A stretch of DNA of 57,298 nucleotides, taken from Thioploca sp. GTDB taxonomy: Bacteria; Pseudomonadota; Gammaproteobacteria; Beggiatoales; Beggiatoaceae. The notes beneath the pieces are model-generated. The model saw nothing but the letters and a program-made list of their open reading frames with translations, had not been told where the DNA came from and ran no database searches. The stretch's first letter is position 1; every line of letters begins with the position of its first letter. Both the position numbers and the translations under genes were made by a program. The stretch lies in contig JAAUSR010000028.1 in NCBI GenBank assembly GCA_012032555.1, positions 1-57,298 of the forward strand. Reading direction: 5' to 3'. This document shows, piece by piece, positions 9,937 to 18,497 of this stretch.

Positions 9937-9956
9937 GGGTTCAACCGGTTGAACCC
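9937..9956. promoter_or_regulatory. Perfect 20-bp palindrome upstream of the sulfotransferase gene
   Basis: GGGTTCAACCGGTTGAACCC reads the same on both strands, with no mismatch. It lies 80 bp after the large membrane protein gene and 97 bp before the sulfotransferase start. There is no T-run directly after it, so a dimeric repressor operator is at least as likely as a terminator hairpin. Confidence 0.45.
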
Positions 9957-10052
9957 GATATAATTCTTTTATACTACTCTATTGAGCGGTTTGTTATGAA
10001 GAGTTATATACAACGTCAAATTTAGAAAATAGTAGTGTGCATTAGGTGTTAA

Positions 10053-11021
10053 ATGACAAATACAACTGAACCAACCGACAAAATTAAGATCCTATACATT
10101 GCTGGTACTGGTAGGAATGGTAGCACTTTATTGGAAAGAATTTTAAATGAAATACCTGGGGTTTTTGCAGTGGGTGAATTGGGTCGAGTCACTCGATATA
10201 ATAAAAATAAAACTTGTTTATGTGGTGAAAAATTGACAGTTTGTCCCGTTTGGAATGTGATTACCAATGAGATAGATTCACAAGTTGATGAAGAAAGGTT
10301 TGCTCAGCTCGATCGGAAATACAGTCATCAAAAGCTAATAGAGTTGCTAAAATTACTAATTAAGCAGAAAAAGCAAAAGTTACCGAATGATTTTCAACAA
10401 TATCTCGATAGTCTAGAGCTAAAATATAAAGCGATACACCAATATAAATCAGATCAAATTATTACAGACTCGACTATTGATGCTTTGTATGGATATTATC
10501 TCTCATTAATGCCGGCTATCGATCTTTACGTGTTACATTTAATAAGAGATCCAAGAGGTGTTTCTTACTCATGGCAACGACTTAAATTTGCTTCCTCAAT
10601 TTCTAAGAAGTCCTGGACACCCCAGATATCTCCTTTAAAAACGGCTTTAAGCTGGGTTAAGAGGAATATTTTTATAGAGTTTATGTTTGCTAGAACAGAA
10701 AAATATTTGCAAATTCATTATAAAGATTTGGTTGAAAATCCGTTAGAAGTAGTCAAAAGAATTGCTAATCTGCTTAATTTAAAATCAGAGCCGCTTGACT
10801 TTATCAAAGGACAAAAAATTTCGGTGGGAGAAAGCCATTTAACAGGAGGAAATATGGATGCTTTTAAAAAAGGTAGAGAAGAAATTATTTTAAAAGCAGA
10901 TGAACAATGGAAACATCATATGAAATGGGCAGATATTATTTTAGTTACCCTCATAACGTGGCCATTAATGTTAAGATATTCATTTTCTATGCATTCAGGT
11001 TCACCAAGAGAGTTGAACTGA
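10053..11021 (+). CDS. Sulfotransferase family protein
   Basis: A 322-residue enzyme of the PAPS-dependent sulfotransferase superfamily. The 5'-phosphosulfate loop is visible near residues 10-24 (IAGTGRNGSTLLERI) and the 3'-phosphate motif near 165-175 (LIRDPRGVSYSW), in the usual order and distance. These enzymes move a sulfuryl group from PAPS to sugars, lipids or proteins. A CLCG..L..CPVW segment near residues 55-68 resembles the Cys-containing insert seen in several bacterial sulfotransferases. It is a single gene between the large membrane protein and an initiator tRNA, so the acceptor cannot be inferred from neighbours. The start has an AGGTG-like ribosome site. Confidence 0.85.
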   Translation: MTNTTEPTDKIKILYIAGTGRNGSTLLERILNEIPGVFAVGELGRVTRYNKNKTCLCGEKLTVCPVWNVITNEIDSQVDEERFAQLDRKYSHQKLIELLKLLIKQKKQKLPNDFQQYLDSLELKYKAIHQYKSDQIITDSTIDALYGYYLSLMPAIDLYVLHLIRDPRGVSYSWQRLKFASSISKKSWTPQISPLKTALSWVKRNIFIEFMFARTEKYLQIHYKDLVENPLEVVKRIANLLNLKSEPLDFIKGQKISVGESHLTGGNMDAFKKGREEIILKADEQWKHHMKWADIILVTLITWPLMLRYSFSMHSGSPRELN

Positions 11022-11164
11022 TAAGTTTCACTTACTACGAAAAACGGGGACAGCAAGCGTTCACCAAATGAAGACTCCGTGAAGCAAGATAAATTTTTAG
11101 TAGGCATAACTATATGGTTTAATAGTAATTAATGTTAATGTAACAAAAAAATGGCCAATATAAC

Positions 11165-11193
11165 TTGCAATGTTGGAAAAGAATTTGTATGAT
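11165..11193 (+). promoter_or_regulatory. Sigma-70 promoter of the initiator tRNA gene
   Basis: TTGCAA (11165-11170) and TATGAT (11188-11193) are 17 bases apart, the ideal spacing, and end 18 bases before the mature tRNA start. The -10 matches five of six consensus bases and the -35 four of six. Confidence 0.65.
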
Positions 11194-11211
11194 AGGCACT
11201 TCTTTTGTAGG

Positions 11212-11288
<77 letters not shown>

Positions 11289-11291
11289 ACC

Positions 11292-11305
11292 CCATTTTAA
11301 AATGG
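11292..11305 (+). other. 14-bp palindrome after the tRNA
   Basis: CCATTTTAAAATGG is a perfect palindrome starting 4 bases after the tRNA CCA end. It may mark the transcript end, but no T-run follows. Confidence 0.3.
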
Positions 11306-11455
11306 TATGTTACTTGCACTACTTCACTTCTAAAATCCTTTCGGTATTCAACCTACCTTTATTCAAAGATTATTAGCCTGGTTTGATTTGAATCGTTTTA
11401 GTTTTTTCGTTGATTCTTTCTCATATTCCTGCCAGTCTAGCGTACTTAAATCAAG

Positions 11456-11899
11456 TTATTTAGAACGAACTTGGTAGTGATTAATAAATCTAACAATTTC
11501 TTGATAAGGAAATTGCTCAAGTTTATCAAAAGTATTCAGTGCCTGGGTAATTAAAGCATTAATATCTTCTACTTGGGATTTAATCGACTGTTGGGACAAT
11601 AATACCGCTTGTAATCCCGTTAAGCCACCACATTGCAATTTCATCGCTTTAGCATGAGCCAGTTGTTCATTTAAATGAGATAACTTCAAAGCAAACTGGG
11701 AATTTTTATAAAGATAATGAAGTAATTGGGTACATCGAACTTGTGCGCTTGGTAACAGACAAGCAGCCGCTTCGCGCTCAGCAATATTCAAACGTTGAAA
11801 GTGAGCACAACCACAGCGACTACTCAGAACGGCTTTTTCAAAGGTGCAAGGACATTGATTTAATTGCTCACGGGCTTGTTGGTATTCACATTCATCCAT
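11456..11899 (-). CDS. Cys-rich hypothetical protein
   Basis: A 147-residue protein I cannot assign. The N-terminal third carries a cysteine cluster: C4, then CPC near residue 17-19, CGC near 29-31, followed by single Cys at about 47 and 56, separated by an FEKAVLSSRC segment. This spacing suggests a bound metal or iron-sulfur site. The C-terminal two thirds is predicted helical with leucine-rich amphipathic stretches, possibly a coiled coil. It has no signal peptide, so it is probably cytoplasmic. It is convergent with the tRNA gene and has no operon partner. Function is unknown. Confidence 0.7.
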   Translation of the reverse strand: MDECEYQQAREQLNQCPCTFEKAVLSSRCGCAHFQRLNIAEREAAACLLPSAQVRCTQLLHYLYKNSQFALKLSHLNEQLAHAKAMKLQCGGLTGLQAVLLSQQSIKSQVEDINALITQALNTFDKLEQFPYQEIVRFINHYQVRSK

Positions 11900-12103
11900 A
11901 TTACTGGTTGACCGTACTTAATGGGTAGTGATACTAGCTTTGTTGCAACAAGTTATTGTAACTACCGGCGGTTGGTTAGACTAACATCACTACCACTTTT
12001 CTTAGCTACCTTCCCTGAATTGAAAACACTATTCTCCACCGTAGGGAAAAGAAGGAAGATTAATTTTTCAGGAACAAAAATAACTATTTAATTACCAAGC
12101 CAT

Positions 12104-12889
12104 TTACTTATCATAAGCGACTACTTCTGATAAACCACCCTGTTTAAGTAAATCAATTCGGGCTTTGTGTAAAGCATCATTATCAGCCTGTTCGCTAATT
12201 TGTTTAGCTAATTCATCTAAAGCGTTATACCAAAAGCCATTCTTTGCATAGAGATAAGGTAGTTTTTCTGGAGAACTTTGCTGAAGTTTTGCTGATAATT
12301 CGGCTGAAGGTTCAATACGTTTAATCGTCCCAGTCGACTTAATATCCAAAGAAGGATAATCAGGATGACAAGTGAGTAATAAAGTCCAACGATATTCAAC
12401 GCCAGTTTCTAATTGAAAATGAGATTTATCTGGCGGTAGTATTTTCGCAAAAGATAAGGCTTGTATACCCGCTGAAACGGATAATTTGAGATTAGTTTTA
12501 ATAATGGGTTCTGAAAACTCACTATTATTAGTTGAAGGTACTTTATCTAAAATGAAAATGAATTCGGCGTCGGTTAAAGGTTGAGAAACAGACCAATACA
12601 AAGTGGGTTGCGCATCAAGTGTTTTCCCAGTATGTTCTGGGACTAATAACCGCAAAGCAAAATTTTCTTCCAGCTGCATACAAGCGCCGCGTACACCACG
12701 AACACCACGTAATCCACGGACACCACGAATATCAGCTTTATTTTCTCGAGTAATTTCGCCGGTTGTAGATCTCAAGTACTGAATTTCCTCAGCGGCTTTG
12801 ACCGGTGGTAGCCAAATAGATAAAGCGACAGAACAACTAAAACTTAGTCCAACAACGAAGTAAAATGCTCTCAACTTGATATTTCTCAT
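12104..12889 (-). CDS. DUF928 domain secreted protein
   Basis: A 261-residue protein with a signal peptide (residues 1-32, ending VKA) and a domain that fits DUF928, a family I know mainly from cyanobacteria: an RG-rich segment followed by a Cys, LLVPE, a PTLYW strand, and later a Y-RW-LLTCHPDYPS region and a TGTIKRIEP end. The RG segment here is a short tandem repeat, IRGVRGLRGVRGVRGAC (about residues 54-70). The family has no known activity; export suggests a periplasmic role. GAGGAAATTC precedes the ATG. It lies in the same direction as the next downstream hypothetical but 125 bp separate them. Confidence 0.75.
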   Translation of the reverse strand: MRNIKLRAFYFVVGLSFSCSVALSIWLPPVKAAEEIQYLRSTTGEITRENKADIRGVRGLRGVRGVRGACMQLEENFALRLLVPEHTGKTLDAQPTLYWSVSQPLTDAEFIFILDKVPSTNNSEFSEPIIKTNLKLSVSAGIQALSFAKILPPDKSHFQLETGVEYRWTLLLTCHPDYPSLDIKSTGTIKRIEPSAELSAKLQQSSPEKLPYLYAKNGFWYNALDELAKQISEQADNDALHKARIDLLKQGGLSEVVAYDK

Positions 12890-13014
12890 AAGAATTTCCT
12901 CATGCTTGCTTATGAATTCAACTTCTAAATATGATTAGCATAGCAATATCATGAGGAAATATCTATCCTCAGAGAGATGAAAGGTTCATAATAAATAATT
13001 TTTATTGGGAATGT

Positions 13015-14169
13015 TTAAAAAGGACAAACCATTGCCAAACCTTCTACATCAAGGTTATCTGTCTCAATAATATGGCGCGGTATATCATATATCTCTTGTG
13101 TTGTTAAGCTACAATTTGCCACATCAAGGACACCTAACACTAGGGTATTATAAGAACCGCTACCTGGTGGTGGGTTACCATTCCCATGACCGACATGACT
13201 ATTGGTGTGAAACCCTAACAATACTTTAGTTGTTTCCTCAGAAAGAGAAAGGGGTGGTAATATATCTATCGCTTCAATTTCTACAGCTTGATATTCGCGT
13301 AATGCGTTGACAACTTCTGTTTCACAAGGCGTTTGGAGTGGTTGACCTGGACAATACATAACATAATTGGCTTTAATAACACCATTCGCATCGACTGCTG
13401 CATTGACATCTTCTGGACTAACTGGGTGGTTGGGATGTTGCTCACCATCACCATCTTCTACCTGACCTAAATGATCAACATTTAGTAACCCGACTATACA
13501 ATCACCGACAACTTCTATGTCTTCGACTTCTCCAGGTTGAGCCAACAGCATTTCGCCCACCAGAGAAAGTGCACCCGCGTTGACTTTAAATAACCCGGCT
13601 TCTTGTGCCCAACCAAATAGATTACCTTGTTCGTCAAAAGCGATACCGTCTACTTCTTCCATCGCTTGGTTATCTACCATGACCGGACCCAGTGAATCTA
13701 ATGGTATGGTATCACATTCTGATATCAGCGGCGCTATAGCAAAAATATCACCCTTAAATGCGGCTGGAACAGCATCATCACCCGCTGAGGCGAAGAGTAA
13801 ACCAGAATTATTGTTATAATCTAACCCTTCATAATCGCCACCATTTATGATAAAATTGAACGTAAATCCTTGATTATTTATGCAAAAAAAGTAGGAATCA
13901 TTTAATAAATAATCATCTACACCATACAAAGCACAACCGGTATTAAAATAAGGCGTTAGTGGTCCAGGATGATTTGGAAAATCCACTTGGTCGGGCGGAT
14001 CAACTAAGCTGATCCGATCACCAAAGTCCTTACTTACTCGGTCAGGGATTTCATTAGCATAAGACACCATGATTGGAGCAACGATTAAACCAACTAGGAT
14101 GAAAAGAGAAGTTCTTGAGAAAGAATGGGTTTGCTTTGAATTATTCCAGTTCTTTGAACGGTTTAACAT
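13015..14169 (-). CDS. Secreted hypothetical protein
   Basis: A 384-residue protein with an N-terminal signal (hydrophobic residues 22-40, cleavage near SYA-NE). The mature part is acidic, rich in Asp, Gly and Val, with recurring NxGF, GxDY and DEQGNLFGW-type strands that look like a beta-propeller or other all-beta extracellular fold. Four or more Cys are spread through the mature chain and could form disulfides. I recognise no family. GGAGAAATC lies before the ATG. It is transcribed divergently from the TPR glycosyltransferase gene across 225 bp of AT-rich DNA that must hold both promoters. Confidence 0.7.
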   Translation of the reverse strand: MLNRSKNWNNSKQTHSFSRTSLFILVGLIVAPIMVSYANEIPDRVSKDFGDRISLVDPPDQVDFPNHPGPLTPYFNTGCALYGVDDYLLNDSYFFCINNQGFTFNFIINGGDYEGLDYNNNSGLLFASAGDDAVPAAFKGDIFAIAPLISECDTIPLDSLGPVMVDNQAMEEVDGIAFDEQGNLFGWAQEAGLFKVNAGALSLVGEMLLAQPGEVEDIEVVGDCIVGLLNVDHLGQVEDGDGEQHPNHPVSPEDVNAAVDANGVIKANYVMYCPGQPLQTPCETEVVNALREYQAVEIEAIDILPPLSLSEETTKVLLGFHTNSHVGHGNGNPPPGSGSYNTLVLGVLDVANCSLTTQEIYDIPRHIIETDNLDVEGLAMVCPF

Positions 14170-14394
14170 AACGATTTCTCCACTTTTTATAAAACTGGTT
14201 AAACTTATGATATTATGAAATAAAAATTATATCATATATATAGTTATAAAACAAGTCACTTAAAGAGATAATTATCGGCGGTAAGAAGATAATTATTGGC
14301 AGTGTTTAGTCAGTTTAAAATACCATTCATTTAAAAAAATACCCTAGAATAAATAAAAATTGAATAACCTATTGATCTTCCACAACCGTAAATT

Positions 14395-16569
14395 ATGGCT
14401 ACGATATCACAACTGCTTAATCTCGCTATCCAATATCACCAACAAGGTCAATTATCTCAAGCAGAAACTTTATACAGGCAAGTTTTAGCCCAAGATTGTT
14501 ATCATCTAGAAGCATTACATTTGTTAGGTGTGTTGTATTCACAATTAGGTCAATATCAAGAAGGTGTCCGGCTGATTAAAAAAGCCATTAAAAAAAATGG
14601 CCGTTCAGCACCACTTTATTCTAATCTAGGCGCCGCATTAGTTTCATGGGGTAAATCTAAAGAAGCCATTGCAGCCTGTCGTCAAGCCATTGTGCTCAAT
14701 CCGAATAACCCAGAACCCTACAACAACCTCGGTTTAGCGCTTAAAGCTCAAGGCCAATTGACAGCAGCTATAAAGAGTTATCAACAAGCTATTGCAATTA
14801 AACCGGATTTTGCTGATGCCTATTCCAATTTAGGCGAGTTATTCAGAGAGCAAGATCAGCTTGAAAAAGCCATTGCCAATTATCAACAAGCCTTAGCCAT
14901 TAATCCTCAGTTTGCTAAAGCGCATAATAACCTAGCTTTAGCTTTGAAGGAACAGGGTCAATTTCAAGCGGCGGTCACTCATTATCAACGTGCTTTAGCC
15001 ATTGATCCCAACTATGTTAAAGCTTACTTTAATCTGGGAACTTTATTATTTTCTCAGCGAGAATTAGAACCGGCAACGCTTTGTTTTGCTAAATTAATTA
15101 CGATTAAACCGGATTATCTCGACGCTTATCTTTCTCTCATTGGTATTCTATTTGAACAAGGGAAATTGGATGAAACGATAGCTTATTGCCAACAAGCTCT
15201 GGCAATTGATCCCAATTGTGCTGAGGTACACATTACTTTAGCGGGAACTTTCTTTCGTTTGGGAAAACTAGAAGCTGTGGTCAAACATTATCGCCAAGCC
15301 CTAACGATTCAGCCCGATAATTACATGGCCCATAGTGGGTTACTGATGGCAATGCATTATTCTCTAGATTACGATGTGCCTACCGTATTTGCAGAACATT
15401 TATATTTTGCTAAGCAACATGCAAAACCTTTGCAAAAAGAGATTAAACCTCACCCTAACGATAAATCTCCACACCGCCGATTAAAAATTGGTTATGTTTC
15501 TCCCGATTTTCGCTATCATTCAACCACTTTCTATATGGAACCGGTCTTAGCGGCACATCATCATGATGAATTTGAAATATTCTGTTATGCCGATGTTCTC
15601 ACCCCAGACGCTGCTACACAAAGATTACAAGGTTATGTTGAACATTGGCGAGATATTATTAATTTATCAGATGAACAAGTTGCTAAACAAATTCGTACCG
15701 ATCAAATTGACATTTTAGTTGATTTAGCTGGACATACCGATAGACATCGTTTGTTAGTGTTTGCGCGTAAACCCGCACCCATACAAGTCACCTACTTAGG
15801 TTATGCTGGAACGACCGGTTTAGCGACCATTGATTACAAATTAACAGATGAGGTCATTGATCCACCAGGAGAAACAGAAATCTATCATACTGAAAAATTA
15901 GTAAGATTACCGATTTATAGAATTGTCAAATTTAACCGAGAAAATAGCCCACCAGTCAATTCTTTACCAGCGCTGCAATCGGAACATATCACCTTTGCTT
16001 CCTTTAATAATTTTTCTAAAGTTACCCCTTACATTATTGATGTTTGGGCAAAGATATTAACAACCTTACCCCATGCCCGCTTACTTATTGTTATTAAAGA
16101 TGCTGACAAGGAAAGCACTCAACAACAAGTGAGGCTATCATTTACTCAACGAGGGGTTGCTGCTGAGCAATTAACCATTACCGGTATAAGACCGTTTTAT
16201 CCATATCTGGAATTACATCATCAAGTGGATGTGGGCTTAGATCCTTTTCCTCATATGGGAGCAACAACCACTTTTGTATCACTTTGGATGGGAGTACCGG
16301 TGATTACGTTGATGGGTCCAAAACCCGCTTCTAAAGGTGGCGGGCCATTAAAAACGCTGGGGTTAGATCGTTTTGTTACTTATAGTCCTGGAGAATACAT
16401 TAACATGGCATTATGGGTAACTGCGCATCGGGAAGAATTAAATGAGTTACGTCTGAACTTACGTGAAAAAATGTTACATTCGCCATTGATGGATGCTAAT
16501 CATTTTACCCATACTATGGAAGTTGCTTATCGACAAATGTGGCACAAATGGTGTGAACATAAAGATTAA
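14395..16569 (+). CDS. TPR-containing O-GlcNAc transferase-like glycosyltransferase (GT41 family)
   Basis: A 724-residue protein with two parts. Residues 1 to about 345 are nine or so tetratricopeptide repeats (34-residue units with the YxNLGxxLxxQGxxxxAIxxYQQAL pattern). Residues about 360-720 match the catalytic half of SPINDLY/OGT-type GT41 enzymes: it opens RLKIGYVSPDFRYHS, continues with LVDLAGHTDRHRL and a TYLGYAGTTGL segment, and ends with GLDPFPHMGATTT and a VPVITLMGP region, all typical of the nucleotide-sugar binding side. Such proteins attach GlcNAc or other sugars to Ser/Thr of proteins, with the TPR superhelix choosing targets. Bacterial homologues are widespread but mostly untested. 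It is a single gene. Confidence 0.9.
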   Translation: MATISQLLNLAIQYHQQGQLSQAETLYRQVLAQDCYHLEALHLLGVLYSQLGQYQEGVRLIKKAIKKNGRSAPLYSNLGAALVSWGKSKEAIAACRQAIVLNPNNPEPYNNLGLALKAQGQLTAAIKSYQQAIAIKPDFADAYSNLGELFREQDQLEKAIANYQQALAINPQFAKAHNNLALALKEQGQFQAAVTHYQRALAIDPNYVKAYFNLGTLLFSQRELEPATLCFAKLITIKPDYLDAYLSLIGILFEQGKLDETIAYCQQALAIDPNCAEVHITLAGTFFRLGKLEAVVKHYRQALTIQPDNYMAHSGLLMAMHYSLDYDVPTVFAEHLYFAKQHAKPLQKEIKPHPNDKSPHRRLKIGYVSPDFRYHSTTFYMEPVLAAHHHDEFEIFCYADVLTPDAATQRLQGYVEHWRDIINLSDEQVAKQIRTDQIDILVDLAGHTDRHRLLVFARKPAPIQVTYLGYAGTTGLATIDYKLTDEVIDPPGETEIYHTEKLVRLPIYRIVKFNRENSPPVNSLPALQSEHITFASFNNFSKVTPYIIDVWAKILTTLPHARLLIVIKDADKESTQQQVRLSFTQRGVAAEQLTITGIRPFYPYLELHHQVDVGLDPFPHMGATTTFVSLWMGVPVITLMGPKPASKGGGPLKTLGLDRFVTYSPGEYINMALWVTAHREELNELRLNLREKMLHSPLMDANHFTHTMEVAYRQMWHKWCEHKD

Positions 16570-16659
16570 TTAAGAAAAACTAAAAAATAAGAACACTTTA
16601 CCCGGTACCGGCTCCTCACGTAGAATAAAAATATATTGACCCTGAATAGGAATCTAACC

Positions 16660-17094
16660 ATGTTATTTACTCAATCCCAAGGTTTTACTTTATTAGAAAT
16701 GCTAGTGGTGTTAGTTATCATTGGATTACTGGCGGGATTAGTTGGACCAAGAATCTTTGGTAATGTAGATAAAGCTAAATTGCAAACCGCTAGTATCCAA
16801 ATTAAACAATTGAAAGGTGCACTCCAAACTTTACGCTTAGATATAGGGCGTCTGCCCACGCCTGAAGAGGGGTTAGCTCTGTTACGCACACCACCTCATG
16901 ATGAGAATATCAAACCCCTTTGGAAAGGTCCTTATTTAGAAGAGGCTATTCCTTTAGATCCGTGGAATCATGCCTATCAATATAATATCCCGGGAAATGA
17001 TGGCGATCCCTTTGCACTTTATTCATTTGGTGCGGATGGACAACCCGGTGGAGTAGACAATAATGCTGATATTGGCTATTTGCCTCCACGCTAA
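16660..17094 (+). CDS. gspG: Type II secretion major pseudopilin GspG-like
   Basis: A 144-residue prepilin. The class III leader is clear: cleavage after G8, then F9 as the methylated first residue and E13 as the conserved +5 Glu, followed by a hydrophobic helix. The C-terminal half shows the GspG fold with LPTPEEGL, WKGPYL, DPWNHAYQY and SFGADGQPGG, the last containing calcium-loop type residues. The ATG at 16660 is preferred over 16636 because AGGAA lies 8 bases upstream and the leader is then the usual short length. No other type II secretion genes are in the window, so it is an orphan copy; a type IV pilin-like role is less likely given the GspG signature. Confidence 0.88.
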   Translation: MLFTQSQGFTLLEMLVVLVIIGLLAGLVGPRIFGNVDKAKLQTASIQIKQLKGALQTLRLDIGRLPTPEEGLALLRTPPHDENIKPLWKGPYLEEAIPLDPWNHAYQYNIPGNDGDPFALYSFGADGQPGGVDNNADIGYLPPR

Positions 17095-17230
17095 CTAAGC
17101 GATAGCCGAGGAGATTTGTCTCGTGGCACTAGAAATTTGCATCGAACTACAATCAATCAGTTATACGCAAGTAGCGTTACCGGAGAAGATAGAAATTGGT
17201 TGATTATTTAATGAGATTTGACCCTTTCCC

Positions 17231-17269
17231 CTTCCCCCTTTCCGGGTAGGAGAGGGGAAGTTTTTCTTT
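17231..17269 (+). terminator. Terminator-like hairpin after gspG
   Basis: CTTCCCC (17231-17237) pairs with GGGGAAG (17254-17260), followed by TTTTTCTTT. The 16-base loop is long and the stem may belong to a dispersed C-rich/G-rich repeat, since related CCC...GGGAGAGGG stretches occur near 105 and 871. Confidence 0.5.
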
Positions 17270-17388
17270 AACTTAATGGGGCCTCTCCTGCTGCTGGCTA
17301 GAAGGATTATTTTTTTCCCTCTTGTGTCATACCATAGTCTTTTTTTACTATATAGGTTGAATCAATTTTACTCATTTATTAAAGGATT

Positions 17389-18312
17389 ATGAAAATATTA
17401 TCTCGCATTTTTTTTATGTTAATTATAGGCAGCCTACCCCTTATTCATTCTGTGGCTGCAACCGAACCAGGTGTTGTTGTAACAACTTCAGCAACAACGA
17501 TTGCTAAGCCCGTTGAGCACAATTATATCCATAAAGATCCACAAGCTTGTGTAAATCTCGAATTAAATTGTGGACCGGGCCAAAAACCTTTTACAGATAA
17601 GACCGGATGTGGTTGTCTACGAGAATTGAAAATTTTTCCATTGAAATATCAAACGTTACAAATTAAAGAAGCTGGGATTACGATCGAATATCCTAAAACC
17701 TGGTTCCAACAGGGTAAAGATCTAGCTTGGTCACCTAATCAACAAGGTATTCCCCTGTTGGGGTTTAAGTGGACTGTTGTTGAACAGGAGGAGCAGGAAG
17801 AGTGGGAACCTGCTCAGATGTTACCGAAATCAAGTGATTGGCTTGGTCCGTTTATGATTGATTTAGGTTGGGAACGCGGTTTGTTATATTTTGTCCAAAT
17901 CAAAGCGAATAAAGATCAAGTTGCTAACCCCAATCAATTAACTCCTCCAGATCAATCCGCCGATCCAGCTAAAACAGCTAACCCAGACTCAACTCAAAAT
18001 AAACCCATCGTTAAGGATGATCCCCCCGATCTATTTGAAATTCATACCATCATCCCCCGTATGGAAGCACAAATAGTCTATGATTTTTATGCACGTGCTT
18101 ATAACTTGTCGCAATTAAAAAATATCGATACGATTACTCAGAAATTTATGCAGTCGGTGGTATTAAATAGCCTGAAACTTTATGTCAGTGAAGATCCGAA
18201 GGAATGTAAAAATATCAGCTTAGATTGTAATGACAATGAAAAAGCCTTTTTTGATAAGGACGGATGTGGTTGTATTAACTATCCACAAACTGACGAAATT
18301 TATGATAATTAA
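17389..18312 (+). CDS. Secreted protein with two terminal Cys-rich modules
   Basis: A 307-residue protein with a signal peptide (residues 1-24, ending VAA). A short Cys module occurs twice: DPQAC...LNCG...PFTDKTGCGC at about residues 50-77 and DPKEC...LDCN...AFFDKDGCGC at about 267-296. Each has two single Cys and a closing CGC, so each could form a small disulfide knot or bind metal. Between them is a roughly 190-residue region, with a W/F-rich first part and a Pro/Asp/Asn-rich linker (about 181-212). I do not recognise an enzyme family. A strong terminator follows the gene, so it is a single-gene unit. Confidence 0.75.
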   Translation: MKILSRIFFMLIIGSLPLIHSVAATEPGVVVTTSATTIAKPVEHNYIHKDPQACVNLELNCGPGQKPFTDKTGCGCLRELKIFPLKYQTLQIKEAGITIEYPKTWFQQGKDLAWSPNQQGIPLLGFKWTVVEQEEQEEWEPAQMLPKSSDWLGPFMIDLGWERGLLYFVQIKANKDQVANPNQLTPPDQSADPAKTANPDSTQNKPIVKDDPPDLFEIHTIIPRMEAQIVYDFYARAYNLSQLKNIDTITQKFMQSVVLNSLKLYVSEDPKECKNISLDCNDNEKAFFDKDGCGCINYPQTDEIYDN

Positions 18313-18340
18313 ATGATTTAATTCATGAAACGCTATCTCG

Positions 18341-18377
18341 AAGTCGGACTAAGTCTCAGAGCGGTCCGACTTTTTTT
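18341..18377 (+). terminator. Rho-independent terminator
   Basis: AAGTCGGAC (18341-18349) pairs perfectly with GTCCGACTT (18364-18372) around a 14-base loop, and a run of seven T begins at the end of the stem. It lies 29 bases after the stop of the two-module Cys protein. Confidence 0.9.
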
Positions 18378-18497
18378 ATGAGTAGTATTTTATTACCCAA
18401 AATTAGGTATAAAATTAACTATTATGTCTATTAGAAATAGATTAAATCAATAAGCATAATAACAATTGGCTCATTTATTTCGGTTGAGGATAGCTCG

